From an uncultured Eubacteriales bacterium (GTDB lineage Bacteria; Bacillota; Clostridia; Oscillospirales; CAG-272), in assembly GCA_934486825.1 (NCBI GenBank), contig CAKSQF010000004.1, positions 1 to 64,000 on the forward strand: a stretch of DNA of 64,000 bases, read 5' to 3'. Position 1 is the first letter of the stretch; each line of letters opens with the position of its first letter. Under the pieces are notes generated by a model, which made no database searches, was not told where the DNA came from, and saw only the letters and a list, made by a program, of their open reading frames with translations. Position numbers and translations under genes: made by a program. Positions 8,444 to 15,609 of the stretch are shown one piece after another.

Positions 8444-8945
8444 AAAAATCATTCTCCGAACCGAATTTTTCTATTGCGTCGGCTATAATTTTTGCGGTAT
8501 CCTCGCCACATTCGATCACAAAGGCGTTTTTCGCTCCGCCTGAGGAAAATATGTAAATATATTTCGACAGCGGAAAAGCCGACGAGCAGAAATTTTCCTT
8601 TTTCTCGATTCTGCCGTATCTCGAAAGATCGGTATTCTTATCATATTTTATGATAACATCGCCTCTCGTGATCTTTATATCGGCAAGAAGCCTGTTGTTT
8701 TTTCCGTAGACGCGCGTTACCGTAAAATATCCGTGCTCGTTTATCACATAAACATAATCGTAGAGCAGATAGCGTATCAGATACATTATATCGACTACAA
8801 GCACGAGTGCGAGAGCAAGCTGGTTTATCCATTTCACACCGAGTCCGAACAGCGAAAAAACATAGAACATCACGGCAATCGAACTTATGAATCCGAATAC
8901 AATCCACGCATTTTTTCTTATTTTTTCGGGCTGATAATTAAGCAT
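8436..8945 (-). CDS. Uncharacterised membrane protein (two TM helices plus PH-like tail)
   Basis: A 169-residue protein, start chosen at the ATG at 8943-8945 because GGAGGAACAGATT precedes it; an upstream in-frame start would overlap the neighbouring gene. Residues 15-70 hold two hydrophobic helices (WIVFGFISSIAVMFYVFSLF; LALALVLVVDIMYLI). The rest is soluble and mostly beta-like (VYVINEHGYFTVTRVYGK, ITRGDVIIKYDKN), resembling the small membrane-anchored PH-like proteins of Firmicutes, though I cannot name a family. It lies between a YfcE-like phosphodiesterase and a CDF transporter, co-transcribed with both. No function is assigned. Confidence 0.75.
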   Translation of the reverse strand: MLNYQPEKIRKNAWIVFGFISSIAVMFYVFSLFGLGVKWINQLALALVLVVDIMYLIRYLLYDYVYVINEHGYFTVTRVYGKNNRLLADIKITRGDVIIKYDKNTDLSRYGRIEKKENFCSSAFPLSKYIYIFSSGGAKNAFVIECGEDTAKIIADAIEKFGSENDFYD

Positions 8946-8961
8946 AATCTGTTCCTCCGCT

Positions 8962-9435
8962 TCATATTCTTGCAATACCGGTAAGTATACCGGCAGGACT
9001 TATATCGACGACCCCGTAGCTTCCGCCCATGGATATACTCCCCGGATTAAGCAGTCGGAGCGCGCGTCCTTCCCTCACGACGCAGTTTTCATACGGTACA
9101 TGCGTATGTCCGAAAAGGACTACATCCGCATTCCGCTCAAATCCCGCCGACACAAGCTCGGAAAGGTCGTATTTGACATTGTAAACATGCCCGTGAGTAA
9201 ACATCACCCGTTTTCCGCCGAGCAGTATTTCGTCTGTCAGCGGCAATCCGGACGCAAATGTATCGCAGTTCCCTCTTACCGCCGCATATCCGACACCGAG
9301 TTCTTCCGCAACCCTTTCAAATTCGCGGTTGCCGTCGCCGAGATGGATGAACATATCGGCGTCCTTACGCGTCATCATTATATCACGCATACTGCCCGAC
9401 CTCCCGTGGGAGTCGGAAAAAACAATTATTTTCAT
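8962..9435 (-). CDS. YfcE/MJ0936-type metallophosphodiesterase
   Basis: A 157-residue soluble enzyme of the calcineurin-like phosphoesterase superfamily, expected to hydrolyse phosphodiesters with two metal ions. The motifs appear in order: DSHG (near residue 7), GDGN, RGNCD, THGH, GHTHVP and NPGS. The start is the ATG before KIIVFSDSHG, where the family begins; the ribosome site GAGGG is rather close. An 11-residue extension upstream looks spurious. Size fits YfcE-like proteins (about 155-185 residues). First gene of the operon that continues into the membrane protein and the CDF transporter, 16 bases before the next start. The physiological substrate is unknown. Confidence 0.9.
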   Translation of the reverse strand: MKIIVFSDSHGRSGSMRDIMMTRKDADMFIHLGDGNREFERVAEELGVGYAAVRGNCDTFASGLPLTDEILLGGKRVMFTHGHVYNVKYDLSELVSAGFERNADVVLFGHTHVPYENCVVREGRALRLLNPGSISMGGSYGVVDISPAGILTGIARI

Positions 9436-9533
9436 AAACCCTCGAAAAATCCTTTCCGGATATGTCAAAAGACGACAAACACGATATACTGTAAATAAAA
9501 GAAACGAAAAAAATCACACAGGAAGGCAACAAA

Positions 9534-9779
9534 ATGAAAAACAACGACAAAAAGAAGATAAATACCGACCGTCTTGCGGCGCTGAATGACGAACAGTTTT
9601 CACAGATGATCGCCGCGGCAGCCGCTGCCATGGGACTTCCTCAGTCGGCTGTAAATGCCGCCGTTGCAAATTCTGCGGCGTTCAAGGCGATGCTTTCGAC
9701 AGCGTCGGACAGCGATCTTGAAAAAATCGTAGACAGCATCGGCAATGACAGAGCCGAAAAAATACTGTCCGAATTATAA
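9534..9779 (+). CDS. Small unrecognised protein (81 aa), first of a three-gene cluster
   Basis: Begins with an ATG behind CAGGAAGGC. A TATACT box at 9485-9490 may be its -10 element, although no good -35 is visible. The product is almost entirely helical and alanine-rich (QMIAAAAAAMGLPQSAVNAA), with a charged start (KNNDKKKINTDRL). There is no signal peptide or membrane segment. I do not recognise the family. A hairpin at 9786-9810 separates it from the next gene. The next two genes run in the same direction with tight spacing, so they are probably one unit. Confidence 0.7.
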   Translation: MKNNDKKKINTDRLAALNDEQFSQMIAAAAAAMGLPQSAVNAAVANSAAFKAMLSTASDSDLEKIVDSIGNDRAEKILSEL

Positions 9780-9785
9780 AATACC

Positions 9786-9810
9786 GAGGCGGTGAGCAGT
9801 TTCCCGCCTC
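9786..9810 (+). other. Intercistronic hairpin without T run
   Basis: GAGGCGG (9786-9792) pairs with CCGCCTC (9804-9810). No T tract follows, so it looks like an RNA hairpin between genes rather than a full terminator. Confidence 0.35.
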
Positions 9811-9858
9811 AACTGTTATCATAATTATTTACCGACAGACCGAAAGGAGCGATCATGA

Positions 9859-10251
9859 TTGACCGAACAGCAGAATTTCGGCGGCATGGGCGATTTGCTC
9901 AAAAAACTGACCGAAAATCCCGAAATGCTTTCAAAGGCGATGAGCATGGCGTCGGCACTGGCATCGTCGGGAGCGCTTTCAGGGTTTATGAACAGCAATA
10001 CGCAGGACAATACCCCGAAAAAGGAATGCGACGGGGAGCCTCCCCCGCCACCCAAAGCCGAATGTCCGCCACCCGGGACGAAATGCAAACCGGAAGAGCG
10101 GGACAGATATCGGGAACGTATCGCTCTGCTGGAGGCAATGCGACCGTTTATATCGGCGGAAAAGAAAGACCGTCTGGAGCTTCTGATACGTCTTCTCGGA
10201 GTGATGGAGCTTGCGGATGGGATGGGTTCACACAAGAACAGGCTTTTATAG
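9859..10251 (+). CDS. Small unrecognised protein (130 aa) with a proline-rich hinge, TTG start
   Basis: The frame starts at TTG (9859-9861), 9 bases after AAAGGAG. The overlapping ATG at 9855 opens a different frame whose product is Arg-rich and unconvincing. Residues 8-45 are helical and Met/Ala/Ser-rich (LLKKLTENPEMLSKAMSMAS). A short proline and cysteine stretch follows (EPPPPPKAECPPPGTKC). The last 50 residues are charged and helical (RYRERIALLEAMRPFISAE). No membrane segment. Its stop overlaps the ribosome site of the next gene, which suggests coupling. The family is unknown to me; low-complexity helical proteins of this type occur near sporulation genes in Clostridia, but that link is only a guess. 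Confidence 0.65.
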   Translation: MTEQQNFGGMGDLLKKLTENPEMLSKAMSMASALASSGALSGFMNSNTQDNTPKKECDGEPPPPPKAECPPPGTKCKPEERDRYRERIALLEAMRPFISAEKKDRLELLIRLLGVMELADGMGSHKNRLL

Positions 10252-10265
10252 GAGGAGATGCGCAG

Positions 10266-10718
10266 ATGTACAGCAGATACACTGTCAAAGCCCCGCAGGC
10301 ACCGCCCGATTACGGCGGAACCGCCTTCAATCCCGCCGTCACGGCAGAATCTCCGCCGACGGAAGCAGCCGTCACCGATGAAGCCGATGAAAAGGAGATT
10401 GAACTGTCAGAGCCGGACGATCCCGGCAGAGTGACTCCGATCGGTGCATATTACGCCGACAGAGAGCAGAAGACTGCCGAGACACAAGCCGAAGAGGTCA
10501 AAGAAGCCGAAAAAACCGAGAAAAGCGAAGAAAATACCGAAAACGTCATTACGGGCAGTCACGGCGAGACTGCCGCGAAACCCGCCGACGGCTTTTCGCT
10601 CGACGATCTGACGCTTGACGATCTGCTTTTCATGGGAGCGCTCATCCTTCTGATGTCCGGAAAAATGGGCGACGAATCGATGCTTCTGCTCTCTTACCTT
10701 CTCACCTGCGGGCTTTGA
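10266..10718 (+). CDS. Small acidic protein (150 aa) with hydrophobic C-terminus
   Basis: Starts at the ATG at 10266, eight bases after GGAGGAG. The N-terminal 100 residues are acidic and disordered-looking (EAAVTDEADEKEIELSEPDD; many Glu, Thr, Ala, Pro). The last 40 residues are strongly hydrophobic and acidic in alternation (FSLDDLTLDDLLFMGALILL, then MSGKMGDESMLLLSYLLT). Clostridial small proteins with this D-L-L-x-L-A-L-I pattern are known but uncharacterised. Its 3' end overlaps the convergent flippase gene by 17 bases. The same frame stays open far upstream, but that part is the out-of-frame shadow of the previous gene. Confidence 0.68.
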   Translation: MYSRYTVKAPQAPPDYGGTAFNPAVTAESPPTEAAVTDEADEKEIELSEPDDPGRVTPIGAYYADREQKTAETQAEEVKEAEKTEKSEENTENVITGSHGETAAKPADGFSLDDLTLDDLLFMGALILLMSGKMGDESMLLLSYLLTCGL

Positions 10719-12117
10719 ACAGTCGGGCAATTCCCGCACGTTCGAATGTCCGCAACACCGGGCGGGCATTAAGCAGGCAAAGCAATGCGAAAATGAGCAG
10801 ATCAACGACGATGAAGCCCTTGAACGAGATCATGGTCACAACCACGAGAAGAAGCATAAGAATATTGTTTGTGACCATACGGGGAAGCTGCAGTACAATA
10901 CTGCCGCCGACTATTTTTGCGCGCAGAACAAATGTTGTCATATAGCTTATATATGTCGCGGCGGCGGCACCGATCCCGCCCCAGCCGAACGTCCCGATAA
11001 AGAGCAGATTCAGCACGAGATTGGTCGCCGCTCCAGCAAGGGCTGTCAGCATTGTCGGCATACTCTTCAGTCTGACCATGTTTTCGCTGTCAAGGAAGGA
11101 CGAAAAATTGTGTATCACCATTGCGAAGGTCAGTATCGGTATATATATCCACGCATTATAATATGTTTTTGCAAACATCAGCGAGGTCACAAGCTTTGAG
11201 CAGACGATTATCACCCCTCCGGCAATGAACATAAAAGACGCATAGCTGTCAAAAACATTGGTATAAAAGCGTTTTCTGTCCGCACATCCGCGTTCATCCA
11301 TCGCCGATATCTGCCATGCATAGATGAAAATGCTGTTCATTACCCCGAGCAGTGTCGGTATTTTATATGCCGCGCTGTACAGACCGTTGACCGCGTCGCC
11401 GCAGAAATATGTCACCATAAATCTGTCCGATATATTGACAACCCACATGAACACGGTCGTCGGTATCAGCGGAATACTGTATTTCAGCATTGAGCCTATC
11501 CTCGGAAGTCTGATCGCAGCAGGGTCAAAATCCTTCCAGAGTTTTGCCTTCACAACGACGAACGCCGAGACAAGCATATCTGCGATCGGCACCGAAAGCA
11601 CATATCCGACCGACGACATTTTGAGCGGTATAAGAAAAATTATATTGAAGAAAATAACGAATGCGGTATTGATTATTCCCTGAACGGCATAAAGGCCGAC
11701 CATTCCCTTTGCCCGTATATAATTTGAGCAAAAGGTATGGATAACCGATGCAACGACGTAAAAAACGATCAGAAGAACATAATTCGAAAAATATTCGATC
11801 GACGAAAGCACCGGAACGATAACAGCAAACAGCAGACATCCGAAAACGAATATAACAAAGGAATCGCTGAACACTTCCTTTTTTGAATATTCGCTTCCTT
11901 TTGCAAGTCTGAACACCGCTTCGCCGAAGCCGAGCGACACGAGAGGAATTATAAGCACCGCAAGATCGGATATGTTCGATGCCACCGAATATTCGGTATT
12001 TGTAAGCAGTGATGTGTAAAGCCTTGTGAGCAGATAAACAAGTATCTTTGAGCCGAACTGCCCCGCGGCAATCACCGCCGTATTACCTATCAGTTTTCTT
12101 GTACGGTTTTTTGACAT
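10702..12117 (-). CDS. Oligosaccharide flippase (Wzx / polysaccharide transport family)
   Basis: A 471-residue integral membrane protein with about 12-14 hydrophobic helices along its whole length. It has the N-terminal pattern of Wzx-like proteins (KLIGNTAVIAAGQFGSKILV, SLGFGEAVFRLA) and YIRAKGMVGLYAVQGI mid-protein. Such proteins of the MOP superfamily flip lipid-linked oligosaccharides across the membrane for capsule or surface glycan assembly. No glycosyltransferases lie next to it, so the substrate is unknown. The gene has its own promoter (12176-12204), divergent from the WYL regulator, and its 3' end overlaps the convergent small gene. Confidence 0.85.
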   Translation of the reverse strand: MSKNRTRKLIGNTAVIAAGQFGSKILVYLLTRLYTSLLTNTEYSVASNISDLAVLIIPLVSLGFGEAVFRLAKGSEYSKKEVFSDSFVIFVFGCLLFAVIVPVLSSIEYFSNYVLLIVFYVVASVIHTFCSNYIRAKGMVGLYAVQGIINTAFVIFFNIIFLIPLKMSSVGYVLSVPIADMLVSAFVVVKAKLWKDFDPAAIRLPRIGSMLKYSIPLIPTTVFMWVVNISDRFMVTYFCGDAVNGLYSAAYKIPTLLGVMNSIFIYAWQISAMDERGCADRKRFYTNVFDSYASFMFIAGGVIIVCSKLVTSLMFAKTYYNAWIYIPILTFAMVIHNFSSFLDSENMVRLKSMPTMLTALAGAATNLVLNLLFIGTFGWGGIGAAAATYISYMTTFVLRAKIVGGSIVLQLPRMVTNNILMLLLVVVTMISFKGFIVVDLLIFALLCLLNARPVLRTFERAGIARLFKARR

Positions 12118-12175
12118 TTGCCGATTCCCTGCAACAGATGCAATTCCTTTCCTTCAACATCCCGATTATTATTCT

Positions 12176-12204
12176 ACTATATCACAAATATATTCGGTTG
12201 TCAA
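12176..12204 (-). promoter_or_regulatory. Promoter of the flippase gene
   Basis: Minus strand: TTGACA (12199-12204), 17 bases, TATAGT (12176-12181). Confidence 0.75.
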
Positions 12205-12225
12205 TCCCGCGTATCCGCTTTTATA

Positions 12226-12254
12226 TTGACAACTCCGCGCTGCCGCTGTATAAT
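12226..12254 (+). promoter_or_regulatory. Consensus sigma-A promoter of the WYL regulator
   Basis: TTGACA (12226-12231), 17 bases, TATAAT (12249-12254): a perfect consensus 36 bases before the start codon, divergent from the flippase promoter. Confidence 0.85.
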
Positions 12255-12289
12255 TACAGCATGATAACATGGCTTTTGCGGAGGACAAA

Positions 12290-13282
12290 ATGTCGGACAA
12301 ACTCATAAAAAGGGCACGTATTCTTTATGTTCTGAAATTTCTTTGCGAGCAGACCGACGAAACACACGGGCTGACCGAAAAAGAGCTGACGGCAAAGCTC
12401 GGCGAGATCGGCATTGACGGCGACCGCCGACTTCTTTACGAGGATCTGCGATCGCTTGAGCTTTTCGGTTACGGGATAGGGCGGATCGGCAGACCTGTCC
12501 GCTATTACATGAAAAGCCGCGATTTTTCGCTTCCCGAGCTGAAGCTGCTCGTTGATGCGGTTCAGTCGTCAAGATTCATAACAGTCGAAAAATCGGACGA
12601 GCTGATAAAAAAGCTTGAAAAGCTGTGCTCCAGCAAGGAAGCGCGCGAGCTGTCAAGATCGGTCCATGTTCAGAATCGTGTCAAAGCGATGAACGAATCG
12701 ATTTATACCAACGTCGATCTGATACAGACTGCAATATCGCGCGAGCGCTGTATAGATTTCCACTATTTCAGATGGAACCCGTACAAGCAAAAAGAGCTTC
12801 GCAACAACGGAAATGTCTACACCGTAAGCCCGTATGCTCTTACATGGACGGATGACAACTATTACATGATCGCATGGGATGACAACCGCGGGGAGCTTCG
12901 CCACTACCGCGTAGACAAGATGACAGACATAGTTGTGACCGATCTGAAAAGGAGCGGGGAGGATTTCTTCGGACGCGCAGACATCGGGCGGTACACAAAC
13001 AGTCGGTTCGGAATGTTCGGCGGCGAAGAAATCCCGGTGCGTCTTGAATGTAATGACAGCATTGCCGGTGTAATCATCGACCGTTTCGGGCTTGAACCGA
13101 GCTTTTTCCGCGCATCCGACAATTCATTTTACGTAACCGTAAGGGTCGTACCCTCGGAACAGTTTTACGGTTGGATACTCGGTCTCGGAAATCTGATAAA
13201 AATATGCTCGCCCGACTCTGTTGTCGAAAAATTCAGGCAGATAGTCGAAAATACACTCGCAATATATGACAACAAAAAATGA
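12290..13282 (+). CDS. WYL-domain transcriptional regulator
   Basis: A 330-residue one-component regulator. Residues 1-65 hold a DeoR-like winged helix (KRARILYVLKFLCEQTDETH, LTEKELTAKL, DRRLLYEDLRSLELFGY). The central WYL domain is visible at about 130-210 (RCIDFHYFRWNPYKQKE, YTVSPYALTWTDDNYYMIAW, LRHYRVDKM). The C-terminal WCX region follows (EQFYGWILGLGNLIKI). WYL domains bind ligands, often nucleic-acid related, and such regulators frequently govern stress or defence genes; no target is evident here. The start is the ATG at 12290, behind GGAGGACAAA. It is divergent from the flippase and may act on it. A hairpin terminator follows. Confidence 0.9.
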   Translation: MSDKLIKRARILYVLKFLCEQTDETHGLTEKELTAKLGEIGIDGDRRLLYEDLRSLELFGYGIGRIGRPVRYYMKSRDFSLPELKLLVDAVQSSRFITVEKSDELIKKLEKLCSSKEARELSRSVHVQNRVKAMNESIYTNVDLIQTAISRERCIDFHYFRWNPYKQKELRNNGNVYTVSPYALTWTDDNYYMIAWDDNRGELRHYRVDKMTDIVVTDLKRSGEDFFGRADIGRYTNSRFGMFGGEEIPVRLECNDSIAGVIIDRFGLEPSFFRASDNSFYVTVRVVPSEQFYGWILGLGNLIKICSPDSVVEKFRQIVENTLAIYDNKK

Positions 13283-13447
13283 GAGCCGCCCCGCAGCATC
13301 CGTAATTTCCGGATGTCGCGGGGCAGTTTTGTAATTTGCATCGGTTGAAGCCGAGGCGTCAGGGCGGCGGTTCTGCTGTCGGGGGTCAAAAAGGAGAAAT
13401 TAAAACACCCCTTACGCAAACCGCCTTATTGCGACTTTTAACCCTTC
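13270..13447 (-). ncRNA. Predicted ECF-dependent small RNA
   Basis: This is inference. On the minus strand an ECF-type promoter (13454-13485) would start RNA near 13447. The stretch holds no open frame with a ribosome site and ends in the GC-rich hairpin 13288-13324. The transcript would be about 175 bases. It contains an unpaired-looking pyrimidine tract (TTTCTCCTTTTTGACCCCC at about 13383-13401) complementary to Shine-Dalgarno sequences, a typical sRNA seed. The preceding lrp-type gene has its own terminator (13512-13541), so this is a separate transcription unit. A short unannotated peptide cannot be excluded. Confidence 0.4.
13286..13334. terminator. Terminator after the WYL gene; also the 3' hairpin of the predicted minus-strand sRNA
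   Basis: A 15-pair stem with one mismatch (13288-13302 with 13310-13324), then CAGTTTTG on plus. On the minus strand the T run (CATTTTTTG) lies about 10 bases beyond the stem, a weaker signal. Confidence 0.7.
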
Positions 13448-13453
13448 CGTCAC

Positions 13454-13485
13454 ATAAGACGAGGCATATCGCAAAAGTGTGACAC
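13454..13485 (-). promoter_or_regulatory. ECF-type promoter, copy 1 (sRNA candidate)
   Basis: Minus strand: GTGTCACAC (13477-13485), 15 bases, CGTCTTAT (13454-13461), preceded by an A/T-only tract. Boxes, spacing and upstream tract match the site before the ECF sigma gene (54200-54231). Confidence 0.6.
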
Positions 13486-13511
13486 TTTTTTATAAAAAAA
13501 TTTTAAAACTT

Positions 13512-13541
13512 AAAAAGCGGACCGGTTTTATCGGTCCGCAG
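13512..13541 (-). terminator. Terminator of the Lrp/AsnC gene
   Basis: GCGGACCG pairs with CGGTCCGC around a short loop; on the minus strand a T run follows (CTTTTTAAG). It lies 13 bases past the stop codon. Confidence 0.8.
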
Positions 13542-13553
13542 GTATTGTGGATT

Positions 13554-14009
13554 TTATGAAAGCTCGGTCGGTATTACCGTATGCTCGTTCTTGATCTTCT
13601 TGAGAATAATATGTGTCTTCGTATTTGCGACCCCGTCAAACGATCTGATCTTACCGTATATATCGTCAAGTCCGTCGGTCGAATCGGTCACAATATGCAG
13701 TATGTAGTCAAAATCACCGGTGACACAGAAGCAGGAAACGACATTCGGGATATTATCGATCATTTCAAGAAAAGCGTCGCCGAGTCTCGGATGCTCCATT
13801 GCAACCTCCATTATCGCCGAAACATCGTTGCCGATTTTCTTCTGGTCGATTATAAGCGTATACTGGCGGATAAGCCCCGAGTTCTCCATCCTTTTTATAC
13901 GTTCGGTTACAGCCGACACCGAAAGATTTATCTCATCTCCGATTGCCGATGCCTTTTCTCTTGCATTTTTCTTGAGACAGTTAAGTATTTTGAGATCAAT
14001 ATTATCCAT
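13554..14009 (-). CDS. Lrp/AsnC-family transcriptional regulator
   Basis: A 151-residue regulator: N-terminal helix-turn-helix (residues 2-55: DNIDLKILNCLKKNAREKAS, LSVSAVTERIKRMENSGLI) and C-terminal RAM/AsnC ligand-binding domain (VVSCFCVTGDFDYILHIVT, FDGVANTKTHIILKKIK). These proteins sense amino acids and form octamers; the ligand is unknown. The chosen start is the ATG at 14007-14009; an in-frame ATG five codons earlier abuts its ribosome site. The promoter (14114-14142) overlaps an inverted repeat, which suggests autoregulation, usual for the family. Transcribed alone between terminators. Confidence 0.9.
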   Translation of the reverse strand: MDNIDLKILNCLKKNAREKASAIGDEINLSVSAVTERIKRMENSGLIRQYTLIIDQKKIGNDVSAIMEVAMEHPRLGDAFLEMIDNIPNVVSCFCVTGDFDYILHIVTDSTDGLDDIYGKIRSFDGVANTKTHIILKKIKNEHTVIPTELS

Positions 14010-14103
14010 AGCAGTAAAAACCATCCTTTATTATCAGACATAATACATGTTTAAGACAGAAAAAACAGCCGACCGCCCGCGGTTAAAAGGTAAACGAATG
14101 GTC

Positions 14104-14142
14104 AAGCATGGTAAGTATAGCATGCTTTTTCGAAAAAATCAA
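14104..14142 (-). promoter_or_regulatory. Promoter and possible operator of the Lrp/AsnC gene
   Basis: Minus strand: TTGATT (14137-14142), 17 bases, TATACT (14114-14119). AAGCATG (14104-14110) and CATGCTT (14121-14127) form an inverted repeat around the -10 box, a good position for an autorepressor. Confidence 0.55.
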
Positions 14143-14187
14143 TAGTTTTTTGATTTTTTATTGAAATTATTTCGGAAATTCTTTTTA

Positions 14188-14733
14188 TTACTTTACTTTT
14201 TTCTTTGCATCGGCATTTATTCGTATCCACGAAACGGCAACCGAGAGCATATTGAAACACTCTGTTACGATTCCCGGAACCGATCCGAACACGATCGCAT
14301 ATGTAAGCCATGCGGGAGAAAGCAGAAAAAACTGCCCTATCCTTATCTTCTTTACGTCGGAGGTCCAGAAAAGCGCAGAACCCAAAAGCGTTGCGGGAGC
14401 TATCAGAAAATCCCACGGCGAAAAGGGCAGTGCCGGAACCGCAAGTTCAACAAACGGGGCGGCGCCGAAGAGAAAGAGTACAATGCATTTTGCGATCTTT
14501 CCCGCTCTGCTCTCCTTCGGCAAGGTCATGATTACTATATTCCGTATGAGCGAAAGTGTATTCTGCATGACCCCGCAGGCACTTCCGAGCATCGCATAGT
14601 GAACCGCAAAAAGTCCGAGCGATATTCCCATGACCGCAAATGTATATCTGGGTCTTTTTATCTGAAAAGACAAAACGACCATAAGCGAGGCTACCGCGCC
14701 TACGATCTGTGTTACGATCTGATAGCTGTTCAT
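14188..14733 (-). CDS. YgjV-like inner membrane protein
   Basis: A 181-residue protein with five to six hydrophobic helices (IVTQIVGAVASLMVVLSFQI; YTFAVMGISLGLFAVHYAML; AKCIVLFLFGAAPFVELAV; IGQFFLLSPAWLTYAIVFGS). The Q-x-x-G-x-x-A opening, SFQIKRPRYTF and the NTLSLIRN segment fit the YgjV/Imp family of small bacterial membrane proteins, which has no established function. It ends in a basic tail (DAKKKVK). It stands alone, divergent from the SGNH hydrolase gene. Downstream on minus there is only a weak A/T-rich hairpin. Confidence 0.75.
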   Translation of the reverse strand: MNSYQIVTQIVGAVASLMVVLSFQIKRPRYTFAVMGISLGLFAVHYAMLGSACGVMQNTLSLIRNIVIMTLPKESRAGKIAKCIVLFLFGAAPFVELAVPALPFSPWDFLIAPATLLGSALFWTSDVKKIRIGQFFLLSPAWLTYAIVFGSVPGIVTECFNMLSVAVSWIRINADAKKKVK

Positions 14734-14789
14734 TGTGTTTACAAATCCTTTATTTTTACTGCAAAAATCAACAAATTACCGAAAAGGTA

Positions 14790-14817
14790 TTCACATTTTC
14801 AAAAAAAGTGCTATAAT
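14790..14817 (+). promoter_or_regulatory. Promoter of the SGNH hydrolase gene
   Basis: TTCACA (14790-14795), 16 bases, TATAAT (14812-14817). Confidence 0.6.
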
Positions 14818-14881
14818 CTATATAAACTTTTGGAAAACCAACAGTCGGGCGACCGACAAATATCGAAAGGTGACACTTATC

Positions 14882-15538
14882 ATGGAACTAAGACAAAAGA
14901 AAATCAACTTTCTCGGTGACAGCATCACCGAAGGACACGGCGTATCCTGCAGGGAAAACTTTTTCTGCAACCTTCTCGCAAGAGACGAAGGACTTGCCGC
15001 CGCGAGAAATTACGGCATAGGCGGAACGCGCATTGCTCCGCAGCACAGCAGGAGCGGAAACAACGCATGGGATCAGGACTTTATATCGAGAGTTGAAAAA
15101 ATGGACCCGGATGCCGACATAATCGTTGTATTCGGCGGAACAAACGACTACGGTCACGGAGACGCTCCGATCGGATATTTCACCGATTCGACCCCCGAAA
15201 CCTTCTACGGTGCGCTTCACACACTCATCCGCAAGCTCTACGAAAAATATCCGGACAAGCTGATTGTATTCATGACGCCTACACACCGTCTCAGAGAGGA
15301 ATCGCCGAGAGGAGACGGCTACAAGCAACCCACACTTCCCCTTTCGGGTTATGTTGACATAATAAAAGAGGTTTGCAGATACTATTCCATCCCGGTTCTC
15401 GATCTTTACGCAAACGGATCGATGCAACCCTCGGTAGAGTGTCTTAAAAACCTTTACATGCCCGACGGACTCCATCCCAACGACGCGGGTCACAGAATCA
15501 TTGCTTCAAGGCTCGCAGGATTTCTGAAGAGTCTATGA
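14882..15538 (+). CDS. SGNH/GDSL-family hydrolase
   Basis: A 218-residue esterase/lipase-type enzyme without signal peptide, so probably cytoplasmic. The four SGNH blocks are visible: FLGDSITEG (nucleophile Ser near residue 14), GIGGTR, FGGTNDY, and PDGLHPNDAGH with the catalytic Asp and His. Substrates in this family include acyl esters, acetylated sugars and lysophospholipids; none is indicated. The start is the ATG before ELRQKKINFLGDSI, 10 bases after AAAGGTG. The frame is open further upstream through a promoter region, which is not coding. A strong terminator follows. Confidence 0.9.
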   Translation: MELRQKKINFLGDSITEGHGVSCRENFFCNLLARDEGLAAARNYGIGGTRIAPQHSRSGNNAWDQDFISRVEKMDPDADIIVVFGGTNDYGHGDAPIGYFTDSTPETFYGALHTLIRKLYEKYPDKLIVFMTPTHRLREESPRGDGYKQPTLPLSGYVDIIKEVCRYYSIPVLDLYANGSMQPSVECLKNLYMPDGLHPNDAGHRIIASRLAGFLKSL

Positions 15539-15556
15539 TCGGTTAAAAACGCATTA

Positions 15557-15590
15557 AAAAGAGGCTCAGGGACATGTGAGCCTCTTTTCT
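15557..15590 (+). terminator. Terminator after the SGNH hydrolase gene
   Basis: A 12-base perfect stem (AAAAGAGGCTCA with TGAGCCTCTTTT), with the T run in the stem end. Confidence 0.85.
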
Positions 15591-15609
15591 TATTGTTAAA
15601 TCGGTTTGT

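Noticed and set aside
7121..8488. A 455-codon plus-strand open frame opposite the CDF transporter and its neighbour
   Set aside because: It is antisense to a gene with full family motifs, is rich in Arg, Lys and Cys, and has no ribosome site. It is a shadow frame.
9855..10265. An ATG at 9855 giving an upstream extension of the 150-residue small protein
   Set aside because: The extension is Arg-rich, overlaps the better 130-residue frame, and the ATG at 10266 has its own GGAGGAG site.
13165..13419. A minus-strand frame of 84 codons covering the sRNA candidate
   Set aside because: It starts at TTG without a ribosome site and runs through the terminator hairpin into the antisense of the WYL gene.
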